Origin: Diplonema japonicum
Lineage: Eukaryota > Euglenozoa > Diplonemea > Diplonemida > Diplonemidae
Length of the DNA stretch: 64,000 bases
Assembly (NCBI GenBank): GCA_964019335.1
Contig: OZ025710.1
Location: forward strand, 1-64,000
Reading direction: 5' to 3'
Positions 35,801 to 47,800 of the stretch are shown in pieces. Positions within the stretch are counted from its first letter, which is position 1; every line of letters begins with the position of its first letter. Made by a program: the position numbers and the translations under genes. Below the pieces are notes generated by a model. The model made no database searches. It was not told the origin of the DNA and saw nothing but the letters and a program-made list of their open reading frames with translations.

Positions 35801-38800
35801 CTCTGCGGGCTTTGCCACGCCAGTTCCGTTCATTGGGGGGACGCACCTGCACTCCCAGTCCCCGGGTACCAGCTGGTTCGGGTCGTGGCAGGTCTGGTCA
35901 ACGTTCTCGCAGATCTGCTTCATCTTTTCGCACTCGTCTTCTTCACAGTTCATCACAGCCGCACCTACGACAGGCAGCTTCGAGGACGGAGGAGGGCACG
36001 TGCAGGTCCAGTCGCTCAACGTTGAAGTGTCGGGATCGTGGCAGGTCTGGTTCTGCGCACTGCAAGTGGTGTTTGCACATGTCGGACCAGTGCAGTTCAC
36101 GGCACATTCGTCAAGAACACAAGTAGCGGAGTTTGCGATTGCCACTCCTGTGTAGGGGGGCGGGCAAGTGCAGGTCCAATCAGCAGTTGAGCGCACTGAG
36201 ATGTCGGGGTCCTCACAGACCTGGTTCTTGCTGCTGCAAGTATCGTTCGCACAAGTAGCGCAGTCCGCCACGCACTCGTCGATGGTGCAGTCCGCAGCCT
36301 GTGCCGTGGCGGACCCGTTCATGGGAGGCACACACTTGCACTTCCAGTCGTCGGCGACCAGCTGGTCGGGGTCCTCGCACACTTGGCCCTGGTTCTCGCA
36401 CACCGCCTTGTGCAGGTCGCACTCGTTTACCTCACAACCCATCACAGGCTTCAGAGGCGAGGGCGGCTGCTTCGAGGGCGGTGGGCAGTTGCACGTCCAG
36501 TCGCTCAACTTGGTGAAATCGGGGTCGTGGCAGGTCTGGTTTGCATCCGAGCATGTGGTGTTGGCACAGGTCGTCCCGGTACACAGAGCAGAGCACTCGT
36601 CCAACTTGCAGACAGCAGAGGCAGCGGTGGCCACACCAGTGAACGGGGGCGGGCATGTGCAGGTCCAATCTCCGGTGGAGTGTGCCGCCTTGTTCGGGTC
36701 TTCACAGACCTGGTTCTCGTCCGTGCAGGTCGTGTTGGCGCAGCTCGGGCAGGTCTTCACACACTCGTCGAGCTCGCACCAAGCAACCTGCGCAGTGGCA
36801 GTGCCGTTCGACGGCGGCTTGCAGTTGCATGTCCAGTCCCCAGTCACCGAGTGGTCGGGATCGTGGCAGGTTTGGTCGGCGTTTTCGCAGGTGTCCTTGT
36901 GAATAGTGCACTCATCGAAGTCGCAGTCAAGCACGGCCGCAGCGGTGGCGCTCTGGTTCGATGGCGGCGGGCAAGTGCAGGTCCAGTCGCTGAGGACCGT
37001 GGTGTCCGGATCGTGGCAAGTTTGGTTTTTGTCGCTGCAGGTGGTTTTGGCACAGGTCCCGCAAGTCTGGTCCACGCACTCGTCGATCTGGCAGACGGCA
37101 GCATTAGCCACTGCTACGCCCGTGTAGGGCGGCGGGCAAGTGCAGGTCCAGTCGCTCAGGCTGCTTACGGTGGGGCTGGGGTCGAAGCAGGCCTGGTTTT
37201 TGTCAGAGCAGGTGGTCCCAGCGCAGGTGGGGCAGTCTACAACGCATTCGTCGAGGACGCACACTGCCGCTGCCTGTCCGGGCTGCGTCTTCGGGTCCCT
37301 CGTTGCTGGGGGCACACAATCGCAGTAGAAATCATCCGTGCACGGTGCGGGGTTGGGGTCCATGCAGAGCTGGTTCACAGCCCCGCAGGTGAGGTTACCC
37401 GGCTGGCCGGCAGCGCACTCGTCATGTTGGCACACACTGTTGGCGGCGTCCCACACGCACGCGGCATCAGCCTTGCACATGTTTTCGTTGTACACGGGGT
37501 CGCCGGTGGTGTAGGCGCAGTCGCAGTTTGGGTCCGGGGCGTTCGTGCAGATGCTCCCGTTCACCCAGGTGCAGTTGTTGTTCGGGTCACTCTGGCACGC
37601 AGAGTCGTTGCAGTGAAGCAGGCAAGGCGAGTTCAAACACACGGAACCTACATCAGACCAGATGCAGCCGGGATCTTTCTTGCAGGTCCCCTGCGTCTGG
37701 TAGTCCGGGCACGGGAGGTGCACACCGCTGGAGGGCTGCGGTGGGTCCTTCACGATGAGGTGTCCCCAAGGGCCGTTGGGGTCACAGATCCCCTTCATGA
37801 GGTCAGGCACTTCGTCGATCATAACGTTCTTGAAGTGGTCGTCGTGCGGGTCAGAGGTGATCGGCTTAAGCGTCTTCTCTGCGTCAAGGTCCGCCTTCGT
37901 GTGTGCGGTCGCTTTCCTCACCACGATACCGAAGGTCTGCACACCCTCCCTGTCGAGCTCAGCTCTCGCAGCGGCCAGGGAGTTCGGGTCGAAGATCTCA
38001 CCGTCGGTGAAGATGAACAGCACTCTCTGCCTCCCGTCCACGGGTGAAGCGTGGAACATATCGGCCGCTTGTGTAAGACCCTGCTCGATCATAGTCCCTT
38101 CTCCCATGTAGTTGTCCTCGTGCCAGTCCACGTCGTCTTCCAGTTGCTGCAGGGTACCAGAAAGCCTTCCGCCTGTCCCTACGCCTCCAGGGGTCCTCCT
38201 GGCCTCGCTCCTCCAGTAGTTCTGACCTGAGAACTGCACAATACCCACTCGCACACCACCGTTGTCCTTCTTGGAGTTGATCCCCACAGAAGCGTCTTCC
38301 CCGTTCAAGGGCAGGGTCTCGATCCAATCCCTCATCATTTCCATCAGAGCGTCAAAGCCGTGCGGGTGGTTCCCGAACTTCGCAGACATGGAGCCCGACC
38401 CGTCCAACACCAGCACAATGTCGAGGGTGGGGCACTCGCCAAACTCAACCGCCACGCAAGCGCCGGTCCCGGCAAAGCCTGCACCGGGCTTCCAGTAACA
38501 CTTGGAGTGCTGGTTGCAAGGGCACATCGTCGGGAACTTGCTGCAGTCCAGGTCCGTGCAAACCTGCGGGCTGGCTGTCGTGTTCCACATGCAGTCGCTC
38601 TGCTCGTCGCACTTCTGCTGCGCCTGGATTGCGGGGCACTTCTTCTGGTTGCAGACAGCAGGGTTCGTGGTGATGTCCCACTTGCACATCGAGTCCTTGT
38701 CGCAGCACCTCTCGTCCCTGAACTGCGCGCACACCCTGTCCTTGCAGGTCGAGGCTGCGGCATCCCACACGCAGTGCACATCGACATCACAGTCGCCCTT

Positions 38801-41800
38801 CACGGTGAAGTAGTCACATCCCTTGGCCATGCACTGCAGTTTCGTGGTGTTCCCGCACAGGGGGTAGTCCCATTTGCACGCCGGGTCAGCCAGACACACC
38901 GACTGGAACGCTGAGGAGCAAGGCTCCACAATACACACATCCTGCCCGTTCTGGTTTACCCAAGCACAACCATCCTTGTCAGCTTCACAATCGGCCTGGT
39001 TTTTGTTCGGGGTACACGGGGGCAGCACGCACACTCCGTTGTCCCACACACAGAGGTCAGGAGAGTTCACGCACTGTGTCTGGTCCGTGTAGGCACATTT
39101 CGTCTCCTTCCAGCAGTCGGTACCGTTCCACGTGCACAGGTTGGCAGTGTCTTTGATGCACGACTGGTCGTCGCAGTGCGCAATGCACGGGGAGTCGGTG
39201 CACTCGTTGCCGGCAGCGTGCCACTCACAACCAGGGTCGGCGTTGCAGAGATGGGAGTCAGCGTGGTTGGGGCACGGAGCGTGCACACCAGCCTGAGTTG
39301 AAGGGGAGCTTGTAACGATGAGGTGTCCAAATTTCCCGTTCGGGTCGCAGATGTCGCCCAGCACCTTCGTCGAGATCTCGTCCAGCATGAGGTTCTGGAA
39401 GTGGTCGTCGTGCGCATCCGAGGTGATCGGCTTCAGCGTCGCCTCCGCGTCCACGTCCGCCTTCGTGTGCGCCTGCTGCTTCCTGATCACGATACCGAAG
39501 GTCTGCACGTCCTCCTGGTCCAGCACCGCGCGCGCGGGGGCCAGGGAGTTCGGGTCGTAGATCTGTCCGTCCGTGAAGATGATGAGGATCCTCGGGCGGA
39601 CGGCGTGCTGGTGCGAGGCGTCGAACATGTCGCCCACCATCACGAGCCCCTTCTCAATCATGGTCCCGTCCCCCATGTAGTTCGCCTCGTGCCAGTCCAG
39701 GTCATCGTTGATCTCACCGAGGTCCCCGGACAGGTGTCCCCCTGTCCCAACTTTGTTCGCGCCATCAGGGGTCTGAATCGCCTCCGACCTCCCGGAGCTG
39801 AACCACCAGGGATTTTGACCAGAGAACTGAACAAACCCAAGTCTAAGACCACCAGAAGCAGGACCCGCCCCTGTGTTCGTGCTCGCCTTCTCCCCAGTGA
39901 GGGGAAGGGTCTTCGCCCAGTCCCTCAGGATCTCAATCAGACCGTAAAAGCCGTGCGGGTGGTTCCCGAACCAAGCGTCCATAGAGCCCGACCCGTCCAT
40001 CAGCATGATCACGTCCATCGTGGGGCACTCGCCGAACTTCGCGTCCGTGCACTTGTTGTGGACAGCATCCCAGTAGCAGTCGGGGTGCGCCCTGCACGGG
40101 CACTTGTCCAGCTTGCTGCAGTCCTCCTCCACACATGCAAGCTTCCCGGAGTCCCACATGCACTTGCTGTCAGCATCGCACTGATCCTTCGTAGCCTGAG
40201 TCGGGTAAGTCTTGGGACAGTACTTCTCCCCGCACACAGGGGGGGTAGTAGTGATGTCCCAGTGGCAACCGTCGTCATGGTCACAGCATTTCTCAGTTGG
40301 GTACTTCGCGCACTTCCCAAGCTCGCAGGTGAGACTGCTCGTCCACACACACCAGGTATCCTTCACGCACCCAGCCTGAGTTGCGTGATCCGGTTGGGAA
40401 CACCTCTTCGGCACGCACTTCTGGTCAGCAGCGTCGGGGCAAACATCGTCCCACTCGCAGTTGGTGTCGACAACGCATGATGTCTGGTTGTCGTAGTAGC
40501 AGGGCGTCTCCACGCACTTCGGGTCAGGCTGGATTGTCGTGTCCCAAGTGCACTGTTTCCCCAGGTTGTTGCATGCCCCCTGGTCGGTGGCTTGGCAAGG
40601 GCTGTCGATGCACCTAGGGTTCTTCGTGGCGTCCCACGTACAATCATTGTCGATGCACGCTTGCTGGTTGAGGTGGTCGTTGCACACAGTCTTCTCGCAC
40701 TGAAGGGTCCCGTTGTTGAACTTGCATTTGTTGGTGGTGTCGGCAACGCAGTCCGTCTCGCCGCAGTGCTTGAAGCAAGGGTGGTCTTCGCAGGCCACCG
40801 TGATGCTGTTCCACTGGCACGTTGTGCGTGCCGTGCAGTCGGGGATGCTCTGGACCGTGTTGCAGGCAGGCTCCGTGCTGGGCTTCGTAGTCGAGCCGCT
40901 GGTGATGAGAGCTCCGAACACGCTGTTGGGGTTGCAGAAGTCGTCGAGCACCTGGTGCGCGTCGTCGATCTGCATCATGAGAGCGTGGCTGTCTTTCGGG
41001 TCAGTCACGATCTCCTTCAGGGCGTTCAGATTCACCTGGTCCAGGAGGTTGGGGGTTCCCCTGGTCAACACAATGCCGAAGGTTTGCACCCCCTCCGCTG
41101 CGAGCACTGCTCCTGCGGGACCCAGAGAGCCCCTGTCCTGGATCTCCCCATCGGTGAAAATGAGAAGGATCTTCTTCCTGTAGGCAGGAGAAGTCTTGAA
41201 GGTCTCACCCGCAAACTCCTCCGCCTCCTTCACCAGGGTCTGCGGCCTACGGCTCTCGCCCTCGTGCCAGTCCAGGTCGGCGAGGAGCTGATCCTTGTCA
41301 CCTGTGAGCTTTCCGCAGTTGTCGGCGGGGCGGTTGTTCCCTTGCGTGTTCATGCTGCTAATGCTGGGGATACCGTCGCCTTTCACTACTACAGGGTTGC
41401 ACGCGCAGTTGGGGCACTCTGCCAACCTCACGCCCTGGTCCCACTCGCTGAAGCCAACCCTGACCCTACCATTTGTGTCGGTAGAGGTCACACCGGCTGC
41501 TTCCCCAGTCAGGGGAAGTGTCTGCACCCAATCCCTGAGGGCTTCCATGAGCCCCTCGAAGCCGTTGGGGTGGGTCCCAAACCTGTTGTTCATAGAAGTC
41601 GACCCGTCGAAGGCCACTACCACGTCCAGGTCGGGGCATTGCGTGAACTGCTGGTCCCTGCATACAGGGGCGGTGGGCACAGAACGGTCCACCACGCACC
41701 TCGAGTCCGCCTGACACTCGCACATCCTGTCTGGCCCCATCGCAACGTTGTTGTACGCGTCGCACGTCTTGTCGATACACTTCTTGTTTGTCGCGTCCCA

Positions 41801-44800
41801 CATGCATGTCCCCTTGGGATCGGCGTTGCAGCTCGCGGAGTCGGTGAAGGTCTTGAAGCAGTACTTTTCCTTGCAGCCCTCGCACCCTGTGGGGTCCCAT
41901 TCGCAGTCGGTGTCGTGCTGACAGGTCGCTTCAGAGGCGTGCTTGTAGCACTTCGACTCGGCACAAGATGAAGTTGCAGCAGTCCACTTGCAAGCGGTGT
42001 TCGAGATACACGCATTTTCGGTAGTCACACCAACACAGTGCTGCTTGTGGCAGATGCTGCTACCTGTGTCCCACTCACAGCCTTCGGCACTGTTTTCGCA
42101 GGGGTCCTTGGCCGCCTCATTGCACACCTTCTTGACGCAGGTGTTGCTGGCACATGCCCAGTCGCAAACACCGCTCACGTGGTTCAAGCAGTTCAGCTTG
42201 TCCGTGATCGTAGTGCAGTCAGGGTCCTTCTCCTTGCAGGCCAGCGTAGCAGGGTCCCACTGGCAGTCAGTGTCTGCGGCACAGGTTCCCGGCGTGAAGT
42301 GCAGGCACTTCTTGGGGACACATGTCGCCGGGGTCGCGGTGGTGTCCCACATGCACATGTCATCGGGGTCTGCTTCACAGGTGCTCTTGTCAGGGTAGCT
42401 GCACACTTTCCTCTGGCACTTGTCCGTGTCCCAGAAGCAATCGTTCGCGGTGTCTTGCTCACATGGCAGCTGCTCGCAATGCTCCTCGCACTTCGTTGCC
42501 CCACAGTAACCGCTTCCCACTTGGTTGCTGGATCCGGCAGTGCAAGAGATAGCACCCCCAGACAACTTGCAGTTCGTACAGGCCATCCCCGCAGAAACTT
42601 GCGCGGCAGGGAGCTCCAGACAGTTGAGGTTCGTGCACCCGTTACCAGGGCATGAGGTGGGGGCAGGGGTTTTCCAGTCGCACGCCTGGTCCGAACGGCA
42701 CTCGAGTTTCACACCCCACTTCGAACAGGGAACAGCAGCAGATTGAGCCGGAGGGGGCGTAGTGCCTCCGCTGTTCTGGTTCTGGGCCTGCTGCTTGATG
42801 GCGGACCCAAACCTCCCCGCAGGGTCGCAGAAATCGTTGAACACCTCCTCGAGCATGTCGTCCAGCGGCACGTTCACGAAATGGTCGTCGTGGTCATCCG
42901 AGGTAACAGGCTTCAGGGTGGCTTCGGCGTCGATGTCCGCCTTCGTGTGGGCAGCCGACTTTCTCACAACCACACCGAAGGTCACAACACCCTCGGCGTC
43001 AAGCTTTTTCCTGATATCGGGGATCAGGGTGCTCTTCTGGGGCTCCACGGGGTTCATCTGCCCATCCGTGATGATAACAAGGACGTGAGCACGGTGTGCG
43101 GGCGAGCCGTGGAAGATGTCCACTGCGTCGTCCAGGGCCGCTGCCATGTATGTCAACGATCCCATGTAGTTGGCCTCGTGCCAGTCAATGTCGTTCTCCA
43201 GCTCGTTCAGGTCACCGGTGAGCTGCCCGTTCGAGCAGGTTTTTCCCGCAGAAAGCCTGGGCATCGTGCAGCCCCAGTACTTCGTGTCACAGCCGTTTGC
43301 GCCGTTCTTGCACACCCAGTACTCGTTCTCGATGGAGAACTGCACGAAAGCAATACGGAAGGTACCGCCCTTCACGTTCGAGTTGATCCCAACTGTGTTG
43401 TCTTCCCCAGTGAGGGGAAGCGTCCTCACCCAGTCCCTCAGCATCTCGAGCATCCCATAGTAGCCGTGGGGGTGTGTTCCGAACCTTGCTCCCATGGAGC
43501 CAGAGCCGTCCAGCACGAATACCACGTCGAGGTCAGGGCAGCTGGACACCTTGTTGTCCTTGCACTTGGGTGCAGGGGGGGTAACAGCGGGGTCCCAGTA
43601 GCAGTTCGTGTCGGCAATGCAGTCGCAGTTCTTTGTGTGGTCGGAGCAAGTCGCGGGAGCACAGTACGGACCCTTTGAGTCGGTGCCGGTCTTGCAGGTA
43701 GGATCGCTTGTGCACGCGGCATCGTCGATGGTACCCATCTGCGTGGGCGCATCCCCGAGGCCGGGGTACTGAGTGTTGTGGTTCGTCGTGCAGGTTGTAG
43801 GCTGGCACGTCGGCGGCGTCGTCGCTGTGTTCCAGTGGCACCTGGGGTCGTGGTCGCACTTCACTTCGTCATCCAAGTACTGCGGGCAGTAGTCGGTCAC
43901 GCACTCATTGTTGTCCCAGTGGCAGACATTGCTGCTCCCACAGTCCGCCTGGTTCAAAGGCTTGCACTTGTCCTCAGAGCATGTCGAAGATGCTGCATCC
44001 CAAACGCAGTTGTCACAGTCCTTGCATTCTACTTGCGTCTTGGCGGGCGTGCACTTCTTCTCCTTGCACATGGTCCCCAGCCACTCACAGTCCGTGTCTA
44101 CCGAGCAGGACCCGGTGTCGGGGTACGAGCACTTTGTGTCCCTGCAGGTGGTGCTGTTGCAATCCCACTCGCAGTTCGCATCGTTCTTGCACACAGTGGG
44201 GTCGGTCTTGGTCGAACAGGTAGGGATCTGCTTGCAGATAGGGGGATCCAACGAGGTGTCCCATTGGCAGTTGTTCGTGCTGTTCAAACACTTCTCCTGC
44301 ACGAAGATCGAGCCACAGGGCTTCGGGTCGCACTTGCTGCCATCCCACTTGCACAGCAGATCAGGGTCGTTCTCACAGGCATTCTGGTCGGTGTGCTCGC
44401 ACACCTTCCTCTCACATGTTTCACCAGGGGTAATCCAGCCGCACAGAGCGTCTGCGTCACAGCACGCCTTGTTACAGCACTTCGCGCAATGGGTCTCCTC
44501 GCACGTCCCGGAGATCACTGACTGCACTGTCGCCCCGCAGATCACCGTCGCCCTCTGCAACTTGCACTTGCTGCAGTCGTACAGCCCCTTGTACTGCTGC
44601 GGGATCCCCTGGCAGTTCAACTCGGGACATCCAGTCGCCGAGGAGCAGCTTGTCAGCTTCGGGGTCTTCCATTCGCACAAACTGTCGGCGTTGCACTCGT
44701 CCTTGAACCCCCAGGTCGCACATTGGTAGTGCTTCGCCTCCACAGGGGGGATCAGAGTCTTCCCGAACTTCGAGTTCGGGTCGCAGAAGGGCTCCAGCAC

Positions 44801-47800
44801 CTGCCCCGGGATCTCGTCCAGCATGAGGTTCATGAAGTGGTCGTCCTTCGGGTCTGTCACAAGCGGCTTCAGCTTCGCCTCCGCGTTGTCGTCCTGGAAG
44901 GTGTGGTAGCTGAACCTCCTCATCACGATCCCGAACACGATCACGTCCTCGTCGCGGAGCTTCTGCTGCGCGTCGTCCAGCATTCCAGGATACGTGGGTT
45001 TCCAGTTGGCGTCGCAGCCATTGGGGCATTGACCGCAAGAGGTCCCGCTGCAGGCATCACCGTTGTAGTCGGTGAGCCCACCGTCGGCGATGATGATCAC
45101 AATGTGCATTCTGTGCGAGGGGGACTGACTTGGGAGGAAGGCGTGGTCCGCAACGTCCAGCAAGGCGTCGTGGAGGTACGTCCATTGCCCCTGGTAGTTT
45201 GCCTCGTGCCAGTCGATGTCCCCCATCAGCTCGTTGATGTCACCAGAGAAGAGACCGTCCGTGCACTGACCAACCGCGCAGTTAACAGGGTGGTCCTCCC
45301 GCGGGAGTGCTTCAGCCTTTGAGAATTGGATAAAGGTGAGACGGAAGCCGCCACCCTTCACGTTTGAGTTCCCTCCCACCGTGTGGTCCTCTCCCGTGAG
45401 GGGGAGCGTCTTCACCCAGTCCCTCAGAGTCTCCATCAGCCCGTAGAAGCCGTGCGGGTGGTTCCCGAAGGACCTCGACATGGAGCCAGACCCGTCCACA
45501 ACGAAAGCAACATCCATGTCAGGGCACGTCGAAAAAGAGGTCTTGGCACAGTGATCGTTTCCAGAGCCGGTGGTGTCCACCACCCACGAGCACTCGGGGT
45601 CAGCAATGCACCCGCACTTGTCTTTGGGGTTCGGCACGTTGTGCTTCTCGCAGGTAGCGGCCTTGCAGTAAGCCGGGCTCACAGTAGCGTCCCACATGCA
45701 CGTCGTGTCCGCCTCGCATGTCCCTTGCGTGGTTTTCACACCACACGGCGTCGGACTGCAGATCGGTGGGCTCTTCGAAGCATCCCAGTGGCACACGTTG
45801 TCCTGGTCGCATGTGAGCTCGTCGGGGTGCTTGGGGCAAGGGGCCTCGACACAGGTCGTCTTCTGGTCGTCCCACTTGCAGTACGGGTCGTTCTCGCAGA
45901 GCTGCACAGTCGTGTGTTTGCACTTTTCCTCCGTGCAGTACTCGACGAGAGTTGACGGGGGACCGGCAGGGGGTGGAGTCTGCAGGGGGACCCATTGGCA
46001 CCCAGACTCAGCCACGCATTTCCCCTCGGATGTCTTCAAGCACTTCTTCGGGTTGCAGGTAGGCGTCTTTGTGGAGTCGAAGTCGCACACGTTCAGGAAA
46101 CAGTAGTCGGGGTTTCCAGCTGGGGGGGTGCATGGGGAAGGCATTTCCACCGCGACGGCAGCACACGACTGCTGGTCGGTGTGGGTCCTGCAAGGGTTTT
46201 CCACGCAGGTGTTGGCAGTGCTCCACATCACGTTCCACAGGCACTTCTCGTCCTGCTGGCATGACGCCGCATCTGTGTGACCGGCACAGCCGGGGGGCTC
46301 CCTGCGGCAGTCCGTTCCCGTCCAGGCACACCCAGCCTTCGCAACGCACGTCTGCTCCGTGCAGAGGGGGTAGCACCCTGAAAGTTGGCACAATGGGGTC
46401 TTCGACGAGTCCCAGTTGCAGGTGGTGTCGGCCATACACGTAGATTCGGTGGCCAGGTCTCCGCAAACAGGTGTCTTCGTGACTGTGGGGTTGTGGCAGC
46501 TGCTCTTTGAAGAATCCCACTGGCACTGGGGAGACGACTGGATGCATTTGCACTTGTCGGTCACATCAGCGCATACAAGAGTTTGGCACGTGCCGCTGGC
46601 CTGGCTCCAATTACACGGGCCGTCGGCTGTGTTGTCGGCATTGCAGTCAGCATCCGTGGTATGAGTCACCGCGCAGTAGTTGTCCACGCACTCGGGCGGG
46701 CTCTTCGTCTTGTCCCAGTCGCACATCACATCACCCTCGCAAGTTGTCTCGCTGCCATAGCGGTGGCACCCGGCCTCCACGCACGAAGGGTTTTTCGTGG
46801 TGTCCCATTTGCACGAGCCGCCGGGGAGGCGAGCTTCGCAAGACCCCTGGTTCGTGTAGGACGCGCACCCAGCGACCACAATCTGCGACCCGTACACGTC
46901 GTCCTTGCTCATGCAGAGGTCCCCTACACCACCCCACTCGCACACGTAGCCCTCGATACTGGTGTGCCCGTTGGGATAGTCATTCCATTTCCCGCTCCCG
47001 TAGTAGTGTCCATAGTCCTCGCCAGTGGTGGCGCAGGTACCGGGGCAGTCCTGCGACCACTCATTCGGTTCACCAGACTCCCAGTTGGAGTAAGCGCCGG
47101 CGGTGGTCACGAATCCCGACCCCTTCCCGGACCCGATGAGTGCCCCTTGCCCGCAGTCAGGCCCAGAGCATGGGTTTTTCGTCTCAGGGAGAGGGTACCC
47201 GACGTCGCAGGCAGTCCTGGCGGCCCCCGTGAGCTGAAGGTTGTAAGGGGGGCACCCCTCGGGACCAGTCAGCCAGCGCCACTCCCCTTCCTTCGCGATG
47301 TCGGCACTTCCGATCCAACCCTCGCCGTGCAGCTTAGCAGAGGCAACGTCCTGCTCGTCCTGCGAGGTGATGGTGATGAGGTAGCCTGCAAGGCCGAGGA
47401 TGTCCTTTGACTTGTCTGCGCACTCGGACTGGGCGTCGTCCCAGTGGCAGTTCCCCACCGTGTTGCAGTTCACGTTGTTCTTCGGGTAGTACTCGTAGAA
47501 GTTCCCCGTGTGCGTGGAGTACATGGCGTGACCGAAGTTGTAGGTCAGGCGGCGGGAGGTTCCAGCTCCCGACGTCGACGTAAAGGTCACGCTCGCGATC
47601 GCCTGCGCGTACTGGTCGATGGTGGCGTCGCCAGACATCTGCAGGATGCCAGTCGTGGTGTCGAACTTGGGGGTGATCCCCAGCCCGGCACATGCCCCGC
47701 AAGTGAGCGAGTCCGTTGCAGCGTCGAAGCCGTCTTCGATGTCCACCACAGAGCCGCTGATCTGCGTGTTGCAGCTGCATCCCGCACCCGGTGTGAAGCT

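Noticed and set aside
32160-37430. CRISPR-like array
   Set aside because: The repeats are coding EGF-like units with a steady frame and diverged sequence, not short identical repeats with unique spacers.
8843-47200. Long plus-strand frames opposite the giant gene (for example 19637-22174, 23099-25408 and 25628-27826)
   Set aside because: They are antisense shadows of a GC-rich, repeat-built coding region: Arg/Val/Leu/His-rich, no recognisable domains, and they recur with the module period.
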